A DNA stretch of 13,568 bases from assembly GCA_903959355.1 (NCBI GenBank), contig CAJBWJ010000086.1:1-13568 (forward strand), read 5' to 3'. Origin of the DNA: an uncultured bacterium (lineage in GTDB: Bacteria; Patescibacteriota; Microgenomatia; UBA1400; PJMF01). The number at the start of each line of letters is the position of its first letter. The first letter of the stretch is position 1. Under the pieces are notes generated by a model that had not been told where the DNA came from, did no database searches, and saw nothing but the letters and a program-made list of their open reading frames with translations. The position numbers and the translations under genes were made by a program. Positions 6,054 to 12,773 of this stretch are shown piece after piece.

Positions 6054-8618
6054 ATGAGCATCGAACTTGAAAAAAAATCTATTTCTGGTCTTTCCATTAA
6101 AGAAGCTGCAAAACTTTTGCAAGCTGATGGATATAATGAATTGCCATCTCAAAAAAAGCAAAATAGTTTTACTCTTTTTATAAAAATTATTTCTGAGCCG
6201 ATGCTGCTTCTTTTAATTGGCAGCGGTGCAATATATTTTTTCATGGGTGAACCTAAAGATGCCATAATGTTGGTTTTTGCTGTTTTTGTAGTGATTGGAA
6301 TTACTTTTTATCAAGAAAAGAAAACAGAAAAAACTTTAGAAGCTCTAAGAAATTTATCTAGTCCCAGGGCGCTAGTTTTGAGAGATGATGAGCAAATAAG
6401 AATTCCTGGCCGTGAAGTGGTTAAAGGCGATATTATTATTATTCGCGAAGGTGACAGAATTCCAGCTGATGCTGTAGTTTTATCTTGTGAAAATCTTTGT
6501 GTTGACGAATCTCTTCTCACTGGTGAATCGATGCCTGTTAGAAAAATAGAGTGGGATGGCAAACTTAGTCAACAAAGAGCTGGAGGCGATGACCTTCCAT
6601 TTGTATATTCTGGTTCGATGGTTGTAAGTGGACGGGGAATTGCCAAAGTTCATTCAATTGGTACTAATACGGAAATAGGAAAGATTGGCAAAAGTTTGGA
6701 AACAATTAAAGATGAAGATACACTTTTACACAAAGAAACTGCCAGGATAGTTCGCTTTGTAGCAATTATTGGAGCTTTTCTCTGCGCCATTGTAGTCATA
6801 GGTTATACCTTAATTAAAGGAAATTTTATTCAAGGATTATTGGCAGGATTGACACTTAGTATGGCAATACTGCCAGAGGAATTTCCAATAGTTCTCTTAA
6901 TCTTTTTAACTTTAGGAGCCTGGAGAATTTCTAAGAGAAAGGTTCTTACCAGGCGTTCTGCAGCTATAGAAACTTTGGGTGCAGCAACTGTTCTTTGTAC
7001 AGATAAAACTGGCACACTAACTTTAAATAAAATGGAACTGACCAGTCTTTATGCTCAGGGCTCTTTTTATGAATTAAGTGATTTAGCCTCTACTGATTTG
7101 CCAGAAAAATTTTATAAGTTATTAGAATATGGAGTTTTGGCTAGTCAAAAAGACCCTTTTGATCCAATTGAAAAAGAATTAAATAAAATGGGTGGTCTTT
7201 ATCTTAAAAAAACTGAGCATTTGCATAACGATTGGAATTTAATTAAAGAATATCCTTTATCCAAAGAATTATTAGCCCTATCACATGTTTGGCAAATGCC
7301 AGACAAAAAAGATTTAACAATTGCTGCAAAAGGTGCTCCTGAAGCAATTCTAAATTTATGTCATGTTAGTGAGAGTGAAAGACTTGAGATTCTAAATAAA
7401 GTTAAACAAATGTCTGAAAAAGGTCTGAGAGTGCTTGGTGGAGCTAAAGCAGTATTTTCTAAAAATGATTTACCAAAGAATCAGCACGACTTTGCTTTTG
7501 AGTTTGTGGGTCTTTTTGGCTTTATTGATCCTGCTCGTTCTACTGCCGCTATGGCAGTTAAGGAAGCTTATGATGCTGGAATGAGGGTGATTGTAATAAC
7601 TGGCGATTATCCAGGAACTGCTCAATTTATTGCTAAAAAAATAGGGATTAAAAATTCGGATGAATATATAACTGGTGATCAATTAGAGAAAATGTCAGAT
7701 TCTTTGCTTAAAGAAAAAATCAAAACAATAAATATTTTTGCTAGAGTTGTTCCAGAACAAAAGCTAGCAATTGTTAATGCCTTGAAAGCTAATGGTGAAA
7801 TTGTAGCCATGACTGGTGACGGAGTAAATGACGCTCCAGCCTTGAAAGCTGCTCATATTGGTATTGCTATGGGTGAGCGAGGAACTGATGTAGCTAGAGA
7901 AGCTGCTGCGTTGGTTCTTTTAAATGATGATTTTTCTTCTATTGTTGCAGCGGTGCGCTTGGGTAGAAGAATCTTTGATAATTTAAAAAGAGCTATGGGA
8001 TATATTTTAGCTGTTCATGTTCCTATTGCCGGTATGTCTTTATTGCCACTTTTTTTCGATTTTCCAATAGTTCTTTTTCCAGCTCATATAGCTTTTATGG
8101 AATTGATTATTGATCCGGCTTGTTCAACAGTTTTTGAATCAGAAAAAGAGGATTCAAAAATAATGAAAAGACCACCAAGAAATCTTCAGCAACCTATGTT
8201 TAACTTGAAAACTGTAACGATAAACATATTACAAGGCTTCGGTGTTTTAATTGCTACTTTTTCCTTATTTGCTTTTATGGTTAAAAATGGCAGAAGTGAA
8301 GATGAAGCGCGTTCTTTTGCTTTTGCATCTTTAGTTTTAGCCAATTTATTAATGATTATTATTAACCTTTCGTGGAGTAAAAATATTTTTCAAATTATTC
8401 AATCTTTCAATAAGACACTAATGATTGTTTTCATTGGTGCTGTAGCTTGTTTGCTTGGAGTGATTTATGTTCCATTCTTTTCAAATTTATTCCATTTAGC
8501 ACCACTTCATCTAAATGATTTTTTAATAGTTATATTAGTTGTGTCTGTTAGTTTAGTTTGGTTTGAAGTGTTGAAGCTTTTTAAAAATTCAAATTTATTA
8601 ATAAATAGAAATGGCTAA
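6054..8618 (+). CDS. P2-type cation-transporting ATPase (Ca2+-ATPase-like, PEEFP variant)
   Basis: This 854-aa protein has the full P-type ATPase plan: an N-terminal cation-ATPase domain, membrane pairs near 48-64 and 68-86, the actuator motif TGES at 156-159, M3/M4 at about 235-255 and 262-290, the phosphorylation site DKTGT with D317, the nucleotide motif KGAPEA at 426-431, TGD at 516-518, TGDGVNDAP at 587-595, and six C-terminal helices from about 645. This is the P2 (Ca2+/Na+/K+-type) architecture with no heavy-metal domain. The M4 motif is PEEFP (274-278) rather than the PEGLP of SERCA/PMR1, with two acids (E275, E276). M6 carries MELIIDPACS (E683, D687). Ca2+ export at the expense of ATP is likeliest, but the altered M4/M6 sites leave ion choice open. 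It is followed after 3 nt by a peptidase-like gene. Confidence 0.88.
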   Translation: MSIELEKKSISGLSIKEAAKLLQADGYNELPSQKKQNSFTLFIKIISEPMLLLLIGSGAIYFFMGEPKDAIMLVFAVFVVIGITFYQEKKTEKTLEALRNLSSPRALVLRDDEQIRIPGREVVKGDIIIIREGDRIPADAVVLSCENLCVDESLLTGESMPVRKIEWDGKLSQQRAGGDDLPFVYSGSMVVSGRGIAKVHSIGTNTEIGKIGKSLETIKDEDTLLHKETARIVRFVAIIGAFLCAIVVIGYTLIKGNFIQGLLAGLTLSMAILPEEFPIVLLIFLTLGAWRISKRKVLTRRSAAIETLGAATVLCTDKTGTLTLNKMELTSLYAQGSFYELSDLASTDLPEKFYKLLEYGVLASQKDPFDPIEKELNKMGGLYLKKTEHLHNDWNLIKEYPLSKELLALSHVWQMPDKKDLTIAAKGAPEAILNLCHVSESERLEILNKVKQMSEKGLRVLGGAKAVFSKNDLPKNQHDFAFEFVGLFGFIDPARSTAAMAVKEAYDAGMRVIVITGDYPGTAQFIAKKIGIKNSDEYITGDQLEKMSDSLLKEKIKTINIFARVVPEQKLAIVNALKANGEIVAMTGDGVNDAPALKAAHIGIAMGERGTDVAREAAALVLLNDDFSSIVAAVRLGRRIFDNLKRAMGYILAVHVPIAGMSLLPLFFDFPIVLFPAHIAFMELIIDPACSTVFESEKEDSKIMKRPPRNLQQPMFNLKTVTINILQGFGVLIATFSLFAFMVKNGRSEDEARSFAFASLVLANLLMIIINLSWSKNIFQIIQSFNKTLMIVFIGAVACLLGVIYVPFFSNLFHLAPLHLNDFLIVILVVSVSLVWFEVLKLFKNSNLLINRNG

Positions 8619-8621
8619 TTT

Positions 8622-9563
8622 ATGATTGAAAAAGAATCACATGGCGATGTTGAAGAAGATATTAGGTTGACTGAAGAAACTGATGAAATTGATTTAAATC
8701 AAGTTCATGTCGATCAAATTACTGCAGCAACTTCAGTTTTTGAAGCAATTAGAGATCTCAGTGATGAAGGAAAAATTGGGCCAGGTTTAGAAGCTGTAGT
8801 AGAAACAGATGTTTTTCGTTTAAGAAGAGGCTTATGTCTGCCTTGCGCTGCTGCCGCTTGTTTAAATACAGTTACTAAAAGACGTTTGGTAGGAGATGTT
8901 GATGGCGAAGTTAATATAGGAGATCTTTATAGAGTCATCATCCCTTTTCATGGTAAAAATGAATTTAAAGATCCGGCAGTTCCTAATTTAGAAAAAGGTT
9001 GGCTAGTTGTTACTCCACAAGGAGATATGTATCACGCAGCTATCACCGCTATTTCTAAAGCACTTGGTGTTCCAGCTATGCCGGTTGAAAGTTTTGGTGG
9101 TGTCAATGCTTTTAGAGATGTTTTAGCGTCTGGCGGAGCAGTAGCTATTTCTATGGACAATACTTTTGTTTTAAAAGAAACTTTACATATGAGGCCGGAT
9201 TTAGTTCAAGTTGAGAATGATGAAACAAGAATTTTAATAGAAGGTCCAGGAGGAATGGATTTTAGAAAATTTGAACATGGCAGGCATGTAATTGCTCTGG
9301 TTGGTATAGAAGGAAATATGGCTCATTTGATCGACTCTTTTAGGTTGCCAGCAATGAAATTAGAAGAAACTAGAATTACCGTTCCAGTTGACAGACTAGA
9401 TACTTACTTTGATTATTTTCATGGAGGAAATCCTCGTGCAATTGTTTTTGGTGGTGCAAGAAAACAAAAAGATGAATTAAGAAAATTTGCATCGAAAGTC
9501 ATTGTTCCAGGAGATGTGGTTGAAGCAGCTTCTGATTATTTTCATAAATTAAGATTTCAATAG
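8622..9563 (+). CDS. C39-like (papain-fold) cysteine-peptidase-like protein
   Basis: A 313-aa protein, apparently cytoplasmic since no signal or membrane helix is seen. The N-terminal 45 residues are acidic. The peptidase signature is GLCLPCAAAACLN at 70-82: C72 is placed like the catalytic Cys of C39/papain-like domains (CGPAAxxM pattern), with an extra C75 giving a C-L-P-C pair. The partner His and acid fit H222 in HGRHVIALVGIEG and D238 in AHLIDSF, the usual H-x-V-x-V-G...D-P/S order. Between them is an insertion of about 70 residues. C39 domains cleave double-glycine leader peptides when fused to ABC exporters; here it is free-standing and sits directly behind a P-type ATPase, so substrate and role are unknown. 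Activity is inferred from these three positions only. Confidence 0.55.
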   Translation: MIEKESHGDVEEDIRLTEETDEIDLNQVHVDQITAATSVFEAIRDLSDEGKIGPGLEAVVETDVFRLRRGLCLPCAAAACLNTVTKRRLVGDVDGEVNIGDLYRVIIPFHGKNEFKDPAVPNLEKGWLVVTPQGDMYHAAITAISKALGVPAMPVESFGGVNAFRDVLASGGAVAISMDNTFVLKETLHMRPDLVQVENDETRILIEGPGGMDFRKFEHGRHVIALVGIEGNMAHLIDSFRLPAMKLEETRITVPVDRLDTYFDYFHGGNPRAIVFGGARKQKDELRKFASKVIVPGDVVEAASDYFHKLRFQ

Positions 9564-9569
9564 TTCCTC

Positions 9570-9598
9570 TTGCATTTTCCTTTGTATTTTGGCATACT
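9570..9598 (+). promoter_or_regulatory. Promoter of the copper operon
   Basis: TTGCAT (-35, 9570-9575), a 17-nt spacer, and CATACT (-10, 9593-9598) preceded by TG-G at 9590-9592, an extended -10. Predicted initiation near 9605 places the CsoR-type palindrome at about +2 to +16, a position where bound repressor would block initiation. The promoter begins 7 nt after the stop of the preceding gene. Confidence 0.55.
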
Positions 9599-9605
9599 TC
9601 TTTTA

Positions 9606-9620
9606 TCCCCCAATGGGGGA
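9606..9620. promoter_or_regulatory. CsoR-type copper operator
   Basis: TCCCCC-AAT-GGGGGA is a perfect inverted repeat of six bases with a 3-bp spacer, and by far the most G+C-rich site in an AT-rich intergenic region. It matches the C-tract/G-tract operators known for CsoR/RcnR-family repressors, and a csoR-like gene follows 35 bp downstream. It should be occupied by apo-CsoR and released on Cu(I) binding. Confidence 0.8.
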
Positions 9621-9654
9621 CTAGAAATTTATATTAAATTAAAGAAAAATCTAT

Positions 9655-9924
9655 ATGTTCCAAACCAAAACTAAAAAAGACAATGCTCTTCATCGTTTAA
9701 AAATTGCCAGAGGTCATTTGGAAAAAGTAATCAAAATGGTGGAAGAAGATGTCTACTGTATTGATATATTAATTCAAACCAAAGCTGTGCGTAGTGCTCT
9801 TGAAAAAGTAGATGAAGTGCTGCTAGAAGAACACCTTTCTTGTTGTGTGGTAGATCACATTAAGCAAGGTCGTTCTAAACAAGCAGTCGATGAAATTATG
9901 AAAGTTTTTAGTAAGTCAAAATAA
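9655..9924 (+). CDS. csoR: CsoR-family copper-sensing transcriptional repressor
   Basis: An 89-aa all-helical DNA-binding protein of the CsoR/RcnR family. The Cu(I) ligand set C-H-C is intact: C35 (DVYCIDIL), H60 and C64 (EEHLSCCV), with the family spacing H-x3-C. Y34 and E80 occupy the places of the second-shell Tyr and Glu known in CsoR. The pattern (Cys first, no N-terminal His) favours copper over nickel/cobalt RcnR or persulfide CstR. An additional C63 sits next to C64. The N-terminal basic helix with K5, K7, K8, R14 and K16 should contact DNA. It leads the operon, after a CCCCC/GGGGG operator, so it autoregulates itself, the DUF305 gene and copA. The leader of about 50 nt has no clear Shine-Dalgarno before ATG 9655. 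Confidence 0.9.
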   Translation: MFQTKTKKDNALHRLKIARGHLEKVIKMVEEDVYCIDILIQTKAVRSALEKVDEVLLEEHLSCCVVDHIKQGRSKQAVDEIMKVFSKSK

Positions 9925-9930
9925 AATTAT

Positions 9931-9935
9931 AAGGA
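9931..9935 (+). promoter_or_regulatory. Shine-Dalgarno of the DUF305 gene
   Basis: AAGGA lies 8 nt before the ATG at 9944, an ordinary ribosome-binding site. It stands out because most other starts in this window have none and appear leaderless. Confidence 0.65.
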
Positions 9936-9943
9936 ATTAATTT

Positions 9944-10501
9944 ATGTCCAAAGGTTTACAACTATCCTTATTTACCATTATTTTTTTAAGTGGAATTGGT
10001 GTGGGATATTTTCTTACTCCAGAATACCAAGTGCAAAATACACAGATGAAAAAAACTCACGATTTAGGTCAAGCTGATCAGTGGGTTGATCTGCGTTACA
10101 GTGATAATATGATTGCTCATCATTTGGCAGCCATTTATTTATTAGATCAAGCTTTGGCCAAAACAGATCGTCAAGAAATTAAGGATCTGGCTAATACCGT
10201 CATTGCGGCTGATCGCGCTGGAATCGAAAGTCTTTATGCCAATAAAAAAGCTTGGTATGGAGATGCTCGCCAGGTTACTCAATTCAACAAAATTAATTTA
10301 GGAGATAAAGATGAAAAATTTGATTTGCGTTTACTCAATGCCTTATTAATTCATCATAAAGAGGCGATTGAGGCAGCTAAAGAAATTTCTACTAAAAGTG
10401 TGCGCAGTGAAGTTTTGAATTTAGCCGATGTAGTTAATCAATCTTTAACCGAAAATTCTAAGCAATTAGAATTATGGAGAAAGCAATGGTATGGAATCTA
10501 A
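9944..10501 (+). CDS. DUF305-family, membrane-anchored copper-associated protein
   Basis: A 185-aa protein with an N-terminal signal anchor (about 6-24), placing the rest outside the cytoplasmic membrane. Two DUF305 halves follow: NMIAHHLAAIYLL at about 55-67 (H59, H60) and LLNALLIHHKEAIEAA at about 130-145 (H137, H138). Each half opens with a related phrase (VDLR, FDLR) and ends near an aromatic W-Y-G (104-106, 182-184). DUF305 proteins have a ferritin-like helical fold, and often occur with copper operons. Position between csoR and copA, the His pairs and the membrane anchor support an extracytoplasmic copper-binding or delivery role. It has no cysteine, so Cu(I) binding would have to use His, Met or acids. 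Its end overlaps the copA start by 11 nt, indicating translational coupling. Confidence 0.8.
   Translation: MSKGLQLSLFTIIFLSGIGVGYFLTPEYQVQNTQMKKTHDLGQADQWVDLRYSDNMIAHHLAAIYLLDQALAKTDRQEIKDLANTVIAADRAGIESLYANKKAWYGDARQVTQFNKINLGDKDEKFDLRLLNALLIHHKEAIEAAKEISTKSVRSEVLNLADVVNQSLTENSKQLELWRKQWYGI
10476..10479 (+). promoter_or_regulatory. Shine-Dalgarno of copA within the DUF305 gene
   Basis: GGAG lies 11 nt before the copA ATG at 10491, inside the end of the preceding coding region. It supports that ATG and coupled translation. Confidence 0.5.
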
Positions 10502-12773
10502 CAAAAAAATCACTCTAAAAGTTAAGGGCATGCACTGCGCTAGCTGTGCCAATGTTATCGCTAAAAGTTTAAGTAAAGTAAAAGGAGTGAGCGAAGCAGC
10601 TAGTTTTTATGCTACGGAAGAAGCAGTCATTAGCTATGATGAATCTAAAACTGATCTAAAAGTAATGAATCAAAAACTTAAGCCACTGGGTTATGAGCTA
10701 CTGGAAGAAGAAAAAATCCACGCTGAAAATCATGATCAGAATCATGGCCAAAATCATGATCACGACGCAATGCTTGATTTACAAAAAGAAAAAGAACAAG
10801 TGGAATTTGCTTTGCCAATTGCTCTCTTTGTTTTTGTGTCGATGATGTGGGAACTCGCATCTAAAAGTTTTAAATTCATTCCTGTTTTACCATTTCCAGA
10901 ATCATTTTGGATGTCGGTACAATTTATTTTGGCCAGTATTATTTTTTTTGTATTAGGCAGTGGCTTTATTAGAGCTTTAGTAACTTTTGTTCGTTTTGGC
11001 AAAGCCAATATGGACACTTTAGTTGGGCTTGGCACAGGTGCGGCTTATCTTTATTCAGTCTTTGGCTTTTTCTTTCCAAGTCTATTTAGTCGCTTTGGTT
11101 TGACCAATGCTTTGTATTTTGATGTGACTATTATCGTGATTTCTTTTGTCAAATTTGGTAAATATTTAGAAGCACGTTCTAAAATGCGTACTGGTGAAGC
11201 CCTTGCTTCCCTAGTTAAACTGCAAGTCAAGACTGCTTTGGTAAAACAAGGCAATGATTTTGTTGAATTAGCAATTGATCAAGTCAAAGTTGGTGATTTA
11301 ATCAAAATTAAACCAGGCAGTAGTATTCCAGTTGATGGCTTGGTCACTGATGGCGAATCCAACATTGATGAAGCAATGATTACTGGTGAGTCACTTCCCC
11401 TTAGAAAAATCAAAGGTGATGTTGTAGTAGCAGGCACGCTTAACATTGATGGTGTTTTGTTTATCAAAGCACAGAAAATTGGCAGTGAAACGATGTTGGC
11501 CAAAATTGTCGAGATGGTCAAAAATGCTCAAAATTCTAAAGCACCAATCGAGCGTTTGGCTGATAAAGTCTCCTCCATTTTTGTGCCAACAGTTTTAATT
11601 ATTGCCCTACTAACGCTTTTAGCATGGGTGTTTTTACCAGGTATTAATTTACCATTCTCTCAGTCACTCGCTTTTGGGATTAGTTGCATGATCGCTGTGC
11701 TTGTCATTGCCTGTCCTTGTGCGCTTGGTCTGGCTACTCCAACCGCGATGATCGTCGGTGTTGGTGGTGCCGCCAAAAAAGGCATTCTGATTAAAAATGC
11801 TGAAAGTTTGGAACAGCTGCATCGTGTCACTACGGTAGTGTTTGATAAAACTGGCACACTTACTACCGGCAAACCAAGTTTGGAGCGTATTGTCAGTTTT
11901 TCTGATAAAACAGAAGAAGAAGTTCTAGCTTTAGCTGCTGCTCTTGAAAATCATTCAGAGCACCCTTTAGCAGTGGCAGTTGTAAACAAAGCTAAAGCCC
12001 AAAACATCTCTTTGGCCAAAGTGGAAAAATTCCACAATCTCGCTGGCGAAGGTGTGAGTGGAGAAATTAAAAATAAAACTTATTGGTTGGTGAGTGAAAA
12101 ATTTGCCTTAGCCAAACACACCATGCCAAAAGAAAAAGAATTTATTGCCAATCCTGGCGAGTCACTTCTCTATTTGTTGGACGAGAAAAATATTTTAGCC
12201 GTCATTACTGTTGCTGATCAACTCAAAGAAACCACACAAGAAGCGATAAATAAATTGAAGAAACTAAATATCAAACTAGTCATGTTAAGCGGTGATCGTC
12301 AAAAGACAGCCGAATATTTTGCTAAAACCCTTGGCATCGACGAAGCAATTGGTGAAGTTAAACCAGAACAGAAACTTGCCAAAATTAAAGAACTTAAGGC
12401 AAAAAATGAAATAGTGGCAATGGTTGGAGATGGTGTAAATGACGCTCCTGCATTAGCTGCAGCTAATGTTGGCATTGCAATGAGCACAGGCACGGAAGTG
12501 GCCATGTCGACGGCACAGGCTACAATTCTAAGAGGTGATTTGCTCAAAGTTGAAACAGCCATTGAATTGTCTAAATCAGTAATGAAGGTGGTGCGCCAGA
12601 ATCTCTTCTGGGCCTTTGCCTATAATGTAATAGGTATCCCTTTAGCCGCTGGAGCTTTTTATCCATTTTTTGGAGTGTTGCTTAATCCAGCGTTTGCTGG
12701 CATGGCGATGGCTTTTTCTAGCGTTAGCGTAGTACTCAATTCTTTAAGATTGAGAGTAGTTTTGAAAAATTAG
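10491..12773 (+). CDS. copA: Cu(I)-exporting P1B-type ATPase CopA
   Basis: A 760-aa heavy-metal ATPase of the P1B-1 (Cu+) class in the cytoplasmic membrane. Domains: one N-terminal HMA domain with GMHCASC at 13-19 (C16, C19); a His-rich linker at 77-91; six core helices plus two N-terminal ones; TGES at 298-301; the transport motif CPC at 408-410; D452 in DKTGT; the HP motif at 491-492; GDGVNDAP at 646-653; YN at 711-712; and MAFSS at 740-744. CPC with YN and MxxSS is the known Cu(I)-selective set, so it should export Cu(I) from the cytosol. It ends the csoR operon. Its stop overlaps that of the convergent guanylate-kinase-like gene. Codons are somewhat richer in C at the third position than in the other genes here, hinting at a different origin. 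Confidence 0.93.
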   Translation: MESNKKITLKVKGMHCASCANVIAKSLSKVKGVSEAASFYATEEAVISYDESKTDLKVMNQKLKPLGYELLEEEKIHAENHDQNHGQNHDHDAMLDLQKEKEQVEFALPIALFVFVSMMWELASKSFKFIPVLPFPESFWMSVQFILASIIFFVLGSGFIRALVTFVRFGKANMDTLVGLGTGAAYLYSVFGFFFPSLFSRFGLTNALYFDVTIIVISFVKFGKYLEARSKMRTGEALASLVKLQVKTALVKQGNDFVELAIDQVKVGDLIKIKPGSSIPVDGLVTDGESNIDEAMITGESLPLRKIKGDVVVAGTLNIDGVLFIKAQKIGSETMLAKIVEMVKNAQNSKAPIERLADKVSSIFVPTVLIIALLTLLAWVFLPGINLPFSQSLAFGISCMIAVLVIACPCALGLATPTAMIVGVGGAAKKGILIKNAESLEQLHRVTTVVFDKTGTLTTGKPSLERIVSFSDKTEEEVLALAAALENHSEHPLAVAVVNKAKAQNISLAKVEKFHNLAGEGVSGEIKNKTYWLVSEKFALAKHTMPKEKEFIANPGESLLYLLDEKNILAVITVADQLKETTQEAINKLKKLNIKLVMLSGDRQKTAEYFAKTLGIDEAIGEVKPEQKLAKIKELKAKNEIVAMVGDGVNDAPALAAANVGIAMSTGTEVAMSTAQATILRGDLLKVETAIELSKSVMKVVRQNLFWAFAYNVIGIPLAAGAFYPFFGVLLNPAFAGMAMAFSSVSVVLNSLRLRVVLKN
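10728..10763 (+). repeat. Three 12-bp tandem copies encoding the His-rich linker of CopA
   Basis: Three 12-bp units (AATCATGATCAG, AATCATGGCCAA, AATCATGATCAC) encode Asn-His-Asp/Gly-Gln/His. The in-frame period suggests growth by slippage or unequal pairing. It lies between the HMA domain and the first membrane helix and could bind metal or lengthen the tether. Confidence 0.85.

Noticed and set aside
10678..12562. Several minus-strand open frames inside copA
   Set aside because: They are antisense shadows of a conserved, full-length ATPase and show no family features or start signals.
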